Both the position numbers and the translations under genes were made by a program. Below are positions 28,608 through 37,447 of a DNA stretch of 64,000 nucleotides, in pieces (within the stretch, counting starts at the first letter, position 1; each line of letters starts with the position of its first letter). The notes below the pieces were generated by a model. It was not told the origin of the DNA, ran no database searches, and saw only the letters and a program-made list of their open reading frames with translations. This DNA comes from Paraburkholderia diazotrophica. Lineage in GTDB: Bacteria > Pseudomonadota > Gammaproteobacteria > Burkholderiales > Burkholderiaceae. Location: NCBI RefSeq assembly GCF_900108945.1, contig NZ_FNYE01000003.1, positions 349,402 to 413,401 on the forward strand. The letters run 5' to 3'.

Positions 28608-31138
28608 GCACGTCACACATGGACGACAACAGCCAGTCTGCCGATGCCGTCGACGTCGGCTGGCGCACGCGCGTGCTGGACTGGCTCGCACGCGGGCTCG
28701 GTCTGCCCGCCGAGCGAACGGCGCTCGACTGGTGCGTGCGCCTCTTTTTCCATCCGCCAGCAGCGGGGCGGCCCGATCGCGTGCGCGATGCTGCGCGTGC
28801 AGCGCTCATTGCGCTCGCCGCGCGTTGGGGCGTGCTCGATATCCGCAGTGCGCGTGAATGGTTGTGGCGCGCGTTCGTCCGACCGCGGCGCACGCTGTCG
28901 TTCGAATGGATCGACACGTGGATCGTGCCGCCCTATCTCTGGCTCGCGGCCTGCTGGCGAGCGTTGCTGGCGCGTCTGCCAGATTTGCCGTGGGTGCGCT
29001 GGGGCGAACGCGTCGAACGCGGCGTGGGCGCAGTCGGAAAGGTGCGTTGGCTCCTGCCCGTCTTCGCGACAATTGGCACGGCGATCTGGCTGCTTGTCGG
29101 CACGTCGCCGCTGACGCCCAGTGGCCAGTTCGAGTTTTTCTCCGTCACCGTGCTCGTCGCGCTCGTCTTGCGCCGTGTGCCCGGACGCGCGCCGCTGCTG
29201 GTCCTTGCGCTTCTTGTGCTGTTCGCGATGACGCGCTATGCGTGGTGGCGCGCCACCGAGACGCTCGTGTTCGCGTCACCCGGTGAAGCCGTCGCCGGCT
29301 ATATGCTGTTCGGCGCGGAAGCCTACACGTGGTTGATCCTCGTGCTCGGCCTGCTGCAGACTGCGTGGCCGCTCGAGCGCAAGGTCGAGGCATTGCCAGC
29401 CGATCCGCGCGACTGGCCGAGCGTCGACATCTTCATACCGACCTACAACGAGCCGCTTGCCGTCGTGAAGCCGACGGTGTTCGCTGCACAAGGCATCGAC
29501 TGGCCCGCCGATCGTCTGCGCGTGTATCTGCTCGATGATGGCAATCGCCCTGAATTCGCAGCCTTTGCGCGCGAAGCGGGGATCGGCTATCTGACGCGAG
29601 ATGACAACCGGCACGCGAAGGCGGGCAATATCAACCGCGCACTTGCACGTACACAGGGCGAGTACGTCGCGATCTTCGACTGCGATCACGTGCCGACACG
29701 CTCGTTTCTGCAGATGACGATGGGCACGTTTCTGCGCGACAAGCGTTGTGCGCTCGTGCAGACACCGCATCATTTTTTCTCTCCGGACCCGTTCGAGCGC
29801 AACCTCGGGACGTTCCGCCGCGTGCCCAACGAAGGCAATCTGTTCTACGGGCTCGTTCAGGCCGGCAACGACCTGTGGAATGCCGCGTTCTTTTGCGGCT
29901 CTTGCGCGGTGCTCCGGCGCAGCGCACTCGATGAAATTGGCGGCATTGCCGTCGAGACCGTGACCGAGGACGCACACACCGCGCTCAAGCTGCATCGGCG
30001 CGGCTACACGAGCGCGTACCTGCCCACCGTGCAGGCAGGGGGGCTCGCAACCGAAACGCTCGCCAGTCACATCGCACAGCGCACACGCTGGGCACGCGGC
30101 ATGGCGCAAATATTTCGCATCGACAACCCTTTCCTTGGGCGCGGACTCAGCTTCTTTCAGCGGCTCTGCTACAGCAACGCGATGCTGCATTTCTTCTACG
30201 GCATCCCGCGTCTGATTTTCCTGACCATGCCGATGGCGTACCTGTTCTTTCAGATGTACTTCATCAATGCTGCCGCCACGCGAATCGCGAGCTACGTGTT
30301 GCCGTATATCGTGCTTGCGAATATCGCGAACTCCCGGATGCAAGGTCGCTACCGGCACTCGTTCTGGGCCGAAGTGTACGAGTCCGTGCTTGCGTGGTAC
30401 ATCGCGCTGCCGACGACTGTCGCGTTCTTCAGCCCCCGGCACGGCAAGTTCAACGTGACCAGTAAGGGTGGCCGGATCGCCGAGGGATTCTTCGACTGGA
30501 CCATATCGCGGCCCTATCTCCTGCTGCTTGCGCTCAACGCGTGCGCATTGATAGTTGGCGCGTCGCGCCTCGCGTTGGAGCAGGGCGCGGAAGGTCCCAC
30601 GATCGTCATGAACATGGCCTGGACACTCTATAACCTCGTGATGCTAGGCGCTGCGCTTGGCGTCGCGCGCGAGGTGAAGCAGGTACGCGTGACGCACCGT
30701 ATCGCGATGCGCATACCTGCCACCCTCATTCTCCCCGATGGCACCACCGTCAGCTGCACGACGACCGACTACTCGACGGGTGGCTTCGGATTCGATGTCG
30801 AGCCGGGGCTCGCGATCCGGGCGGGCGACACGCTCGACGTCTGCGTCAGCCGCGGCGACCGTCTGTTCCACTTCCCGGTTCGCGCGTGCCGCTACGCTGG
30901 CCGGCAGCTCGGCGCGCAGTTCGACGCGCTCACGCTCGAGCAGGAACGGCAGCTCGTGCAGTGCACGTTCGGCCGCGCCGATGCCTGGCTCGGATGGAAC
31001 GGCACGGACAACAATGACGCGCCATTGCGCGGCCTGAAGGAAGTGTTGCTGATGGGCGTGGAAGGCTATTCGCGCGTGCTGGCGAGCGGGCGGCGCGCCG
31101 TGCAATCACTGCTTGCACTCGATCGCACACGATACTGA
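28604..31138 (+). CDS. bcsA: Cellulose synthase catalytic subunit BcsA
   Basis: An 844-residue inner-membrane family 2 glycosyltransferase that polymerises UDP-glucose to beta-1,4-glucan and extrudes it. The catalytic motifs are in order: Asp-Asp-Gly at 311-313, DCD at 359-361, TED at 454-456 (general base Asp456) and QRTRW at 492-496. The gating loop FNVTSKGG is at 616-623. The C-terminal PilZ domain has RVTHR (695-699) and DYSTGG (722-727), the c-di-GMP contacts that open the gate. Membrane helices flank the GT domain. The start ATG 28604 overlaps the bcsQ stop; the longer open frame lies within bcsQ. Confidence 0.95.
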   Translation: MSTSHMDDNSQSADAVDVGWRTRVLDWLARGLGLPAERTALDWCVRLFFHPPAAGRPDRVRDAARAALIALAARWGVLDIRSAREWLWRAFVRPRRTLSFEWIDTWIVPPYLWLAACWRALLARLPDLPWVRWGERVERGVGAVGKVRWLLPVFATIGTAIWLLVGTSPLTPSGQFEFFSVTVLVALVLRRVPGRAPLLVLALLVLFAMTRYAWWRATETLVFASPGEAVAGYMLFGAEAYTWLILVLGLLQTAWPLERKVEALPADPRDWPSVDIFIPTYNEPLAVVKPTVFAAQGIDWPADRLRVYLLDDGNRPEFAAFAREAGIGYLTRDDNRHAKAGNINRALARTQGEYVAIFDCDHVPTRSFLQMTMGTFLRDKRCALVQTPHHFFSPDPFERNLGTFRRVPNEGNLFYGLVQAGNDLWNAAFFCGSCAVLRRSALDEIGGIAVETVTEDAHTALKLHRRGYTSAYLPTVQAGGLATETLASHIAQRTRWARGMAQIFRIDNPFLGRGLSFFQRLCYSNAMLHFFYGIPRLIFLTMPMAYLFFQMYFINAAATRIASYVLPYIVLANIANSRMQGRYRHSFWAEVYESVLAWYIALPTTVAFFSPRHGKFNVTSKGGRIAEGFFDWTISRPYLLLLALNACALIVGASRLALEQGAEGPTIVMNMAWTLYNLVMLGAALGVAREVKQVRVTHRIAMRIPATLILPDGTTVSCTTTDYSTGGFGFDVEPGLAIRAGDTLDVCVSRGDRLFHFPVRACRYAGRQLGAQFDALTLEQERQLVQCTFGRADAWLGWNGTDNNDAPLRGLKEVLLMGVEGYSRVLASGRRAVQSLLALDRTRY

Positions 31139-31180
31139 TGGGCAGCGCCCGCAACCCTCGTCGACTCTCTGACCTCGATC

Positions 31181-32731
31181 ATGACTTTGTGGAACCTGTA
31201 TTTCATCGCGAAGCTTTATTTGTTTGAGTCCGGCCATCTGACGCCGCTGTGGCTCGCCAATATCGTATTCGCGGCTGTGCTTGCCGCGACGTCGATGTTC
31301 CGGCGCCGCTGGCTGCGCGTCGTGCGCAATCTGATCGGGCTCGCAATCGGACTGCCGCTGATGTATCGGGAGGCGAACGTCCCGCCCTTTTCGCGCGTTG
31401 TCGAGGAATTCGGTAACCTCACTACGTTCAGCGGCGGCTACTGGCTTGAACTGGCAGGACGCTTTCTGCCGCCGATGCTGCTGCTCGCGATCGTCGGCGC
31501 GGTGCTCGGCTACCTGCTCGTCAATCGCTGGTTGCGCGTCGCGACGTTCGTGTTCGTGGCGCTTGTCGCAATTCCCGTCTGGCAGGCAGGCGCGGCGCTG
31601 CTCGTACGCACTTCGCAGACATCCACGGCAGCAGTGGCTGCGGGTCAGACAGTGGCGCAGCCCGTCGATCGCGACGCGGCGCTTGCGGCTTTCAGGAAGG
31701 CGGAATCACAGAGACAGGTGAATTTCGGCAAACCCGGTGAAGACCCCTCGCGCCAGTTCGACGTGATCGTGCTGCATATCTGCTCGCTTTCCTGGGATGA
31801 TCTCGACGCGGCGAAGGCGCGCAATCATCCGATGCTGAGTCACTTCGATTATCTGTTTACGAACTTCAGCACGGCTGCAAGCTACAGTGGCCCGGCGGCG
31901 ATTCGCGTGCTGCGCGCAACCTGCGGACAGGAGTCGCATGCGGATCTGTACAAGGACGCGCCGCCGCAGTGCCATCTGTTCGGGCAACTCGCCGCGGCAG
32001 GCTACACGGCGCAGACGCTGCTCAACCACGACGGGCAATTCGACAATTTCCTGCAGATCATTCACGACAACATCGGCGTGCCCAACGCCCCGATGATCTC
32101 GAACACGGACGTGCCCGTCGCAATGCATGCGTTCGACGGCTCCGCGATTCGCGACGACTACGGCACGCTCGCAAAGTGGTACGCGCAACGCGCGCAAATT
32201 GCCGGCCCGGTCGCGCTGTACTACAACACGATCAGCCTGCACGACGGCAACCAGTTGCCCGACAGCAGCTTGTCGAGCCTCGAGTCCTATCCGCAGCGCG
32301 TGAACAGGCTGATGAACGACTTTGACCGCTTTGCAGACCTGATTGCGTCATCAGGCCGGCGCGCGGTGATCGTGTTCGTGCCGGAGCATGGTGCCGCGTT
32401 GCGCGGTGACAGCAACCAGGTGGCGGGTCTGCGCGAGATTCCGACGCCGCGCATCGTCCACGGGCCGGTCGGCGTGCGGCTGGTGGGCTTCGATGGAAAT
32501 CACGGTCCGGCCACCGTGATCGATCATCCGACGAGCTTCCTCGCGATCGCGCAGTTGTTGTCGAACCTCGTATCGAACAGTCCTTTCAAGCCCGGCGTCG
32601 CGCTCTCGCAATATGCGGCGAATCTGCCGCAGACGCAGATGATCGGTGAGAACGAGGGCACAGTGACGATGACGACGGCCGCCGGCTACATGGTCAGGAC
32701 GCCGGACGGCGTATGGGTGGATGCACGATGA
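31181..32731 (+). CDS. bcsG: Cellulose phosphoethanolamine transferase BcsG
   Basis: A 516-residue protein with four to five N-terminal membrane helices (to about residue 142) and a periplasmic alkaline-phosphatase-like domain that transfers phosphoethanolamine from phosphatidylethanolamine to cellulose. The zinc and catalytic residues known from E. coli BcsG have clear counterparts: Cys201 (LHICSLSWDD), nucleophile Ser236 (SYSGPAAIRVLRATCGQ), His354 (SLHDGN) and Glu402/His403 (PEHGAAL). It starts 42 bases after bcsA with only a weak ribosome site. Its presence predicts chemically modified rather than plain cellulose. Confidence 0.92.
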   Translation: MTLWNLYFIAKLYLFESGHLTPLWLANIVFAAVLAATSMFRRRWLRVVRNLIGLAIGLPLMYREANVPPFSRVVEEFGNLTTFSGGYWLELAGRFLPPMLLLAIVGAVLGYLLVNRWLRVATFVFVALVAIPVWQAGAALLVRTSQTSTAAVAAGQTVAQPVDRDAALAAFRKAESQRQVNFGKPGEDPSRQFDVIVLHICSLSWDDLDAAKARNHPMLSHFDYLFTNFSTAASYSGPAAIRVLRATCGQESHADLYKDAPPQCHLFGQLAAAGYTAQTLLNHDGQFDNFLQIIHDNIGVPNAPMISNTDVPVAMHAFDGSAIRDDYGTLAKWYAQRAQIAGPVALYYNTISLHDGNQLPDSSLSSLESYPQRVNRLMNDFDRFADLIASSGRRAVIVFVPEHGAALRGDSNQVAGLREIPTPRIVHGPVGVRLVGFDGNHGPATVIDHPTSFLAIAQLLSNLVSNSPFKPGVALSQYAANLPQTQMIGENEGTVTMTTAAGYMVRTPDGVWVDAR

Positions 32732-32913
32732 AAGGACACGCGGAAAACGGGTACGAGCCCGGACATGACATCGACGGCCTCGTGCGCCATGTTCCCGAGG
32801 TCGACCCCGCACGCTACGTCGACGAGCAGGCACGCGGCGCGTACGAGGACGCGCTCGTGCGCTGGCCTGTGCTCGCGCGGCTGATGAAGCTCGAAGGCGA
32901 TAACGGGGCATGA
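32728..32913 (+). CDS. bcsR: Small cellulose biosynthesis protein BcsR
   Basis: A 61-residue cytoplasmic protein. The C-terminal segment DALVRWPVLARLM matches the most conserved part of E. coli BcsR (62 residues, with AALKRWPLLAEF). BcsR partners BcsQ and is needed for synthase assembly. It overlaps the bcsG stop by ATGA, so it is the coupled last gene of the operon. In enterobacteria bcsR is the first gene, immediately before bcsQ. The identification rests on the motif, size and context. Confidence 0.8.
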   Translation: MKGHAENGYEPGHDIDGLVRHVPEVDPARYVDEQARGAYEDALVRWPVLARLMKLEGDNGA

Positions 32914-32957
32914 GGAGAGGCTAACAAAGCCAGTTGAATGGACCACTCACACGAACT

Positions 32958-32972
32958 AGCATTAGCAATGCT
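32958..32972. repeat. Short inverted repeat after bcsR
   Basis: AGCATT-AGC-AATGCT is a 6-bp palindrome with a 3-base spacer, 45 bases past bcsR and 67 bases before the lipoprotein start. It could be an operator or a weak hairpin; no T-run follows. Confidence 0.3.
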
Positions 32973-33038
32973 GGCGTTGCAAATCTTCAGGCAATAGTCA
33001 CGGCGCAAACCGCTGCATAGCGCCAACCGTGAGCTGAC

Positions 33039-33941
33039 ATGACCAAGACGGCAACAGGGACATTACGACGTGGCGGCGCAGTTAAAGCGATCTCCCATCT
33101 CCGCGTGCTGGCGTTCATGTCAGCGCTCGTGCCAATGATCGCGGGCTGCTCGACGATGGCACAGGACGTCCACGTCGATGGCACCGTCTGGCAGCCGGAC
33201 GAACAGACGGCATACCCAACGGGGCATTGGGACGTGCTGGGCGGCCAGAACCTCCTCGTCCAGTGGACGGCATTCGATAACATGTCGCTCATCGACGGCA
33301 GCGCGTTGCCGACGGCACCGTACCATGTCGACTGGCAGCGAATCGGCCAGCAACCGTGGGCCAGAAACGTCATACTCGGACTGGCTACGTACCCGTCCGA
33401 ACCCAAAGCGCGCGCGAACGTCGCAAAGCTCGTCACCCAGTCGCTCGACATCGCGCGAGTCCCTGTCCCGCTGCATGTGACGGGTTACTACTTTCCCGTC
33501 GAGGTCGACCCGACGTGGAAGGACGTATCGGCATTCGCAGCACGACTTGCCGATCTGCCGCGACCACTGTGGATCACGGTCTACGATCAGTCCAACATCG
33601 GGCCTGTTCCGCTCGCGGACTGGATGCAAACCTGGCTGCCCCCCGACGTTGGTGTCTTCTTTCAGGACGGTTGCGGTGTCTATGCCCGCGAGCCGCGCAT
33701 CGCGCGTCAATATCTGGATGTACTGTCGGAACGTTTCGGCAAGCAGCGCATACGTGTGATAGCCGAAGCGTTTCGTCCGGCTGGCGGCGAGACTTTCCGT
33801 CCCGCCACGGCCGACGAAATCCGTCCTCAACTGCTCGCCTATAAAGGCTATTCGGTGTATCTGTTCGATGGCCCGCACTACGTCTCGGACAGCACTATCC
33901 GGTTGCTCGCGCCCGAGGCGTCAGCGCATAAAGGCTTTTAG
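33039..33941 (+). CDS. Lipoprotein with TIM-barrel-like glycosidase appearance
   Basis: A 300-residue protein with a lipoprotein signal peptide: hydrophobic stretch at residues 22-36 and lipobox IAGC with Cys37. The mature part alternates hydrophobic strands and helices in TIM-barrel style (NVILGLATYP, LHVTGYYFPVEVD, LWITVYDQSN, DVGVFFQDG, RIRVIAEAF). This resembles DUF4434-type glycoside hydrolase-like proteins. I could not assign catalytic acids with certainty. It lies between the cellulose operon and the second exopolysaccharide locus and converges on the deacetylase-like gene. A role in that glycan's processing is an inference from location. Confidence 0.6.
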   Translation: MTKTATGTLRRGGAVKAISHLRVLAFMSALVPMIAGCSTMAQDVHVDGTVWQPDEQTAYPTGHWDVLGGQNLLVQWTAFDNMSLIDGSALPTAPYHVDWQRIGQQPWARNVILGLATYPSEPKARANVAKLVTQSLDIARVPVPLHVTGYYFPVEVDPTWKDVSAFAARLADLPRPLWITVYDQSNIGPVPLADWMQTWLPPDVGVFFQDGCGVYAREPRIARQYLDVLSERFGKQRIRVIAEAFRPAGGETFRPATADEIRPQLLAYKGYSVYLFDGPHYVSDSTIRLLAPEASAHKGF

Positions 33942-33967
33942 CCAAAGGCTTGTAGCCGACTCAACGC

Positions 33968-33999
33968 AATGCGCGCCATCATAAAGACAGGCGCGCATT
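33968..33999. terminator. Hairpin between convergent genes
   Basis: AATGCGCGCC (33968-33977) and GGCGCGCATT (33990-33999) form a perfect 10-bp stem with a 12-base loop, exactly between the lipoprotein gene and the deacetylase-like gene that converge here. It probably serves both strands, though the T-runs are short. Confidence 0.7.
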
Positions 34000-34019
34000 T
34001 GCAGAGACTCGCCGCGCCG

Positions 34020-35663
34020 CTACTGCGCGGTACTGGCATCGACGAACGTAAAGCCAAGCCCTGTGATTCCCGTGATGATCGACTTGAAATCCGCTAGTCC
34101 GGGTTGGCCTAGATCGGGTTCGAGCCAGAACGGATGAAAGAAGAACGACGCGAATCCGTCACGTATGGTGAGCGCATATTGGGCATTCGTCAGAATGTCC
34201 TGCTTCGTGTATGTCAGACATGAAAACGGATCGATCGAACAGATGTTGTACTCGACGTTTCCAAGGTTCTCCGGCAGTACGAGTTGCCCGTAGTAGTCGC
34301 TCTTGATGATGTAAGGAAAGAACTGGCCGACCTCGAAGTCCTTGTTTGGCACATTCGAATTGAGCTGGGGCGTATCGGACGTGTAGTACACGACACGCTG
34401 ATACGTCTTCTTGAAGAGCGGCGGCACGGCCTTGATCGAAAGTGGCGACGACTGATAATGAGGCGTTTCCCACGCAAACGGCGTATAGCCGTTTTGCGAA
34501 AGCTCCAGCAGCCCCGCCGAAAGACGGCCTGAGGCCCATTGTGTCGAGTCTTCATCCACGGGCCGTTCCTGAGGCTTGTACCAGAACTCGTAATCGTTTG
34601 CACTGACGGCATTTTCAGTATCGGGAACCGAGTTGTACTGGTGCGTGTACCCGTGCATCAGGATCTTGCCGCCTCGCGTCAGCGCATAGTTCAGCGCCTG
34701 CTTGAGGCCCGTGGCCTGCGCAAGATGAATGGTCTGCGGGACACCACCGTTATACACGCCAAGCGGATCTTTATAGAGTGGAATGGTCGCAATCGAGAAA
34801 GGTACTCGCTTCGAGAACAGGTAGTCGGTCAGCGATTTCATTGAACTGACCGTCGTAACCGCGCTGACGTCTTCCAGCCTGACCAGTGCCCGATGGTTGA
34901 TGGCCGCACCACTTTGCAGAATGTCGTGCAGCATGTCGCAGATGACGAGGTAGCGGTCACGCGGCCCGATGAACGAAAAAGGTACGTCGGCGAAATACCA
35001 GAAATTGCCCGCCTTGACGACGTAGGGCGCAACCTCGCTGGTCTGGCTATCCTTGATCGTGACGAGCGTCGCTGCTTTTGTCGGATCGGCGATTGCGACG
35101 ACGCCGATATCCGGGTCCGCGCTGATGACGCCCGACGTGGAATCATACGAATAGTACTTCACCATATTGACGTTCTTGTAGCTGACCGTGTCGAAGAAAT
35201 CGGGCGTCGGATTACTCGATGACGGCGTCGTGCTAAGACCACGCAGACCCGAGAACGTCATGCCCGTTTTCCCCGTGAAGTTATACGTCTGGTCCCATGC
35301 GAGGTTCCAGATGTTGTACTTGAACCAGACGACGGTCTTGGTACTCGCCGATACGTCGGAGAGGAACGCGGCGGGCGTGCTATTGCCGTAGTAGCTGCCG
35401 ATATAGAAGACAGCGGAGTAGGGCGCGAGCGTGCCCGCCGTGTAGTTGTTGACGGGCTTCAGATCGACCGTTGCATTGAAGTGGCCGATCAGGTTGCGAA
35501 GCATGATCGCATAAGCGAGGCCGAGATTTGAATAGAGATCGTTGGCGGGTGCATCGTAAAGAACGAGCACTTTCGCCGTGGTCGTTTGCGCACTTGTCAG
35601 GCGAGGCGTGCCGGCCAGACATATCGCGCAGACGAGTACTGCAATCGTCATGAGCTTTTTCAT
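34020..35663 (-). CDS. Secreted DUF2334 polysaccharide deacetylase-like protein
   Basis: A 547-residue protein with a signal peptide (residues 1-25). An N-terminal Rossmann-like half contains KVLVLYDAP and AVFYIGSYYG. The C-terminal DUF2334 half carries NodB-related metal-site features: RLEDVSA at 262-268 (acid pair), HGYTHQ at 337-342 (H-x3-H) and FFFHPFWLEP near the end. Family members are thought to be periplasmic carbohydrate deacetylases, like the N-terminal domain of PgaB. It is the distal gene of the nfrB-nfrA-wecB set, so removal of acetyl groups from an N-acetylated sugar polymer is a reasonable inference. The start has AGGAG upstream. Confidence 0.75.
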   Translation of the reverse strand: MKKLMTIAVLVCAICLAGTPRLTSAQTTTAKVLVLYDAPANDLYSNLGLAYAIMLRNLIGHFNATVDLKPVNNYTAGTLAPYSAVFYIGSYYGNSTPAAFLSDVSASTKTVVWFKYNIWNLAWDQTYNFTGKTGMTFSGLRGLSTTPSSSNPTPDFFDTVSYKNVNMVKYYSYDSTSGVISADPDIGVVAIADPTKAATLVTIKDSQTSEVAPYVVKAGNFWYFADVPFSFIGPRDRYLVICDMLHDILQSGAAINHRALVRLEDVSAVTTVSSMKSLTDYLFSKRVPFSIATIPLYKDPLGVYNGGVPQTIHLAQATGLKQALNYALTRGGKILMHGYTHQYNSVPDTENAVSANDYEFWYKPQERPVDEDSTQWASGRLSAGLLELSQNGYTPFAWETPHYQSSPLSIKAVPPLFKKTYQRVVYYTSDTPQLNSNVPNKDFEVGQFFPYIIKSDYYGQLVLPENLGNVEYNICSIDPFSCLTYTKQDILTNAQYALTIRDGFASFFFHPFWLEPDLGQPGLADFKSIITGITGLGFTFVDASTAQ

Positions 35664-35687
35664 GATGAGGCTCCTGTATGCGCGTCA

Positions 35688-36035
35688 TTACTGACGAACG
35701 AATGTACCGTCAGCGCGGCTGAACTGCCGCAGATTCTGGCCGTTGCGTTGACCATGACCCTTTTCGCTATCGTCCTTGTCCTTATCCGGCATGCCGGGTG
35801 AAATGACGGAAACGACAGGCGGCTTGTCGGGCGGCGTCACTTTTCCGCCTGGCTTGGGCGGCGGTGGCTTCGTTCCATAAACCTGCAGATTCTGTGTCAC
35901 TGCGAGCCCGCCTGGACGCGCGACGGCGGCGGAATTGACAACACTCGCGACCTCCTGTGCAGCAGCCGGCCACACGGCACAGAGACAGGCGGCGCACAAG
36001 GCGGTGCTTGCGATAAGTCTCAGCGGTTTCATCAT
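35688..36035 (-). CDS. Small secreted Pro-rich protein of unknown function
   Basis: A 115-residue protein with a signal peptide (residues 1-27, AAA-Q). The mature part has a Pro/Lys-rich stretch (about 55-72) and a strongly charged Asp/Lys segment (about 83-95). No fold or motif is recognised. GGAG precedes the ATG at 36035. It sits between wecB and the DUF2334 gene on the same strand, so it is probably co-transcribed. It may be an accessory or matrix component of the glycan system, but that is speculative. Confidence 0.6.
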   Translation of the reverse strand: MMKPLRLIASTALCAACLCAVWPAAAQEVASVVNSAAVARPGGLAVTQNLQVYGTKPPPPKPGGKVTPPDKPPVVSVISPGMPDKDKDDSEKGHGQRNGQNLRQFSRADGTFVRQ

Positions 36036-36098
36036 GAACTCTCCATTGCCCTTTCGTGGACGCCATCAATGTGACGTCGACGCGAAAGAGCGAAGCGG

Positions 36099-37424
36099 TT
36101 AATCGGGACGCACGTTGACGTTGCCTGTTTCATCGAGCGAAACGTCGATTGAAGGCTCACTGTCCGGCTTCTTTGTCCCGGGGATGTCGAGGTCCGGAAC
36201 GACGATATCTTCGGAATCCTCGACGGGGAGATATGGCGACGCTATTGGCGCAAGAACGTCGACGAGCATGGGCGCGTTTGCCACGTGAATCGGCGCACGC
36301 GCAGACGCTTCTTCCAGGGCAGCGACGATTCTTGTGCACGCCTGTCCATCGCCATAAGGGTTGGTTGCGCAGGCCATGCTGCGATAGGCATGTTCGTTGT
36401 CGAGCAAACTCGATGCTTCTGTGAGAATGCGGCCGATATCCGTGCCGACCAGTCTGGCTGTTCCCGCTTCTATGGCTTCTGGGCGCTCCGTCGTATCGCG
36501 TGTCACCAGCACGGGCTTTCCAAGCGATGGCGCTTCTTCCTGAACGCCGCCCGAATCGGTTATCACGAGATACGCGCGCGTCATGAGGAACACGAAAGGC
36601 AAATAGTCTTGCGGGCCGGTCAGATAAATGTTCGGCGAGTCGCGAAGTATTTGCTCTGCCGGCTCTCGTACGTTCGGATTGAGGTGCACGGGGTAGACGA
36701 TTTGCACATCCGGATACGACTGCGCGAGAATGCGCAGCGCGGTGCAAAACTTCCGGAACGGCTCGCCAAAGCTTTCCCGGCGATGTCCTGTCACGAGGAT
36801 GATGCGGCGTGTCCAGTCGATGCCGGGAAATCGCAGCGAGATTGCTTCGGCCAAATTGAAATCACTTTCTATTTTTCTACGCACGCCGAGCAGTGCGTCG
36901 ATCACGGTATTGCCCGTTAGCACGATTTGCTTTGCGTTTGCGCCTTCGGCCAACAGGTTGTCGCGGGCTCGTGCGGTTGGAGCGAAATGCCAGCTCGACA
37001 CGGCATCGCAGAGCTTGCGGTTCAATTCTTCCGGCCACGGAGACCAGATATTCCCCGTTCGCAGACCGGCCTCGACGTGCCCCACCTTTACACGCCGATA
37101 AAAGGCAGCAAGGCTCGCGGCGAGTGTCGTCGTCGTGTCGCCATGCACGAGTACGATCTCCGGGTTCACCGAGTCATAAACCTCGCCGATGCTGTTGAGA
37201 ATGTCCGACGTGATCTCCGTCAGCGACTGCCGTTTGCGCATGACGTCCAGATCGAAATCGGGCGATATGTCGAACAGGCCGAGTACCTGATCGAGCATCT
37301 CGCGGTGTTGGCCCGTCACGCATACCTGAACATCGAAACCCGGTGCTTCGCGCAGTTTCTGGACGAGCGGCGCCATCTTGATCGCCTCGGGCCGGGTACC
37401 GAACACAGTCAATACTTTCCTCAT
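36099..37424 (-). CDS. wecB: UDP-N-acetylglucosamine 2-epimerase (WecB/MnaA)
   Basis: A 441-residue enzyme that interconverts UDP-GlcNAc and UDP-ManNAc. Family landmarks are [19 protein letters not shown] at the start, [20 protein letters not shown] and the C-terminal [18 protein letters not shown]. The ATG at 37424 is chosen because GAAGGAG lies at proper spacing; an upstream ATG at 37430 abuts that site. Compared with about 376 residues in typical WecB, roughly 60 extra C-terminal residues follow the catalytic fold and are rich in Asp, Glu and Pro. It starts 23 bases after nfrA. In E. coli WecB supplies ManNAc for the Nfr glycan. Confidence 0.92.
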   Translation of the reverse strand: MRKVLTVFGTRPEAIKMAPLVQKLREAPGFDVQVCVTGQHREMLDQVLGLFDISPDFDLDVMRKRQSLTEITSDILNSIGEVYDSVNPEIVLVHGDTTTTLAASLAAFYRRVKVGHVEAGLRTGNIWSPWPEELNRKLCDAVSSWHFAPTARARDNLLAEGANAKQIVLTGNTVIDALLGVRRKIESDFNLAEAISLRFPGIDWTRRIILVTGHRRESFGEPFRKFCTALRILAQSYPDVQIVYPVHLNPNVREPAEQILRDSPNIYLTGPQDYLPFVFLMTRAYLVITDSGGVQEEAPSLGKPVLVTRDTTERPEAIEAGTARLVGTDIGRILTEASSLLDNEHAYRSMACATNPYGDGQACTRIVAALEEASARAPIHVANAPMLVDVLAPIASPYLPVEDSEDIVVPDLDIPGTKKPDSEPSIDVSLDETGNVNVRPD

Positions 37425-37447
37425 CGTCATCTCCTTCAGTTGCGTCT

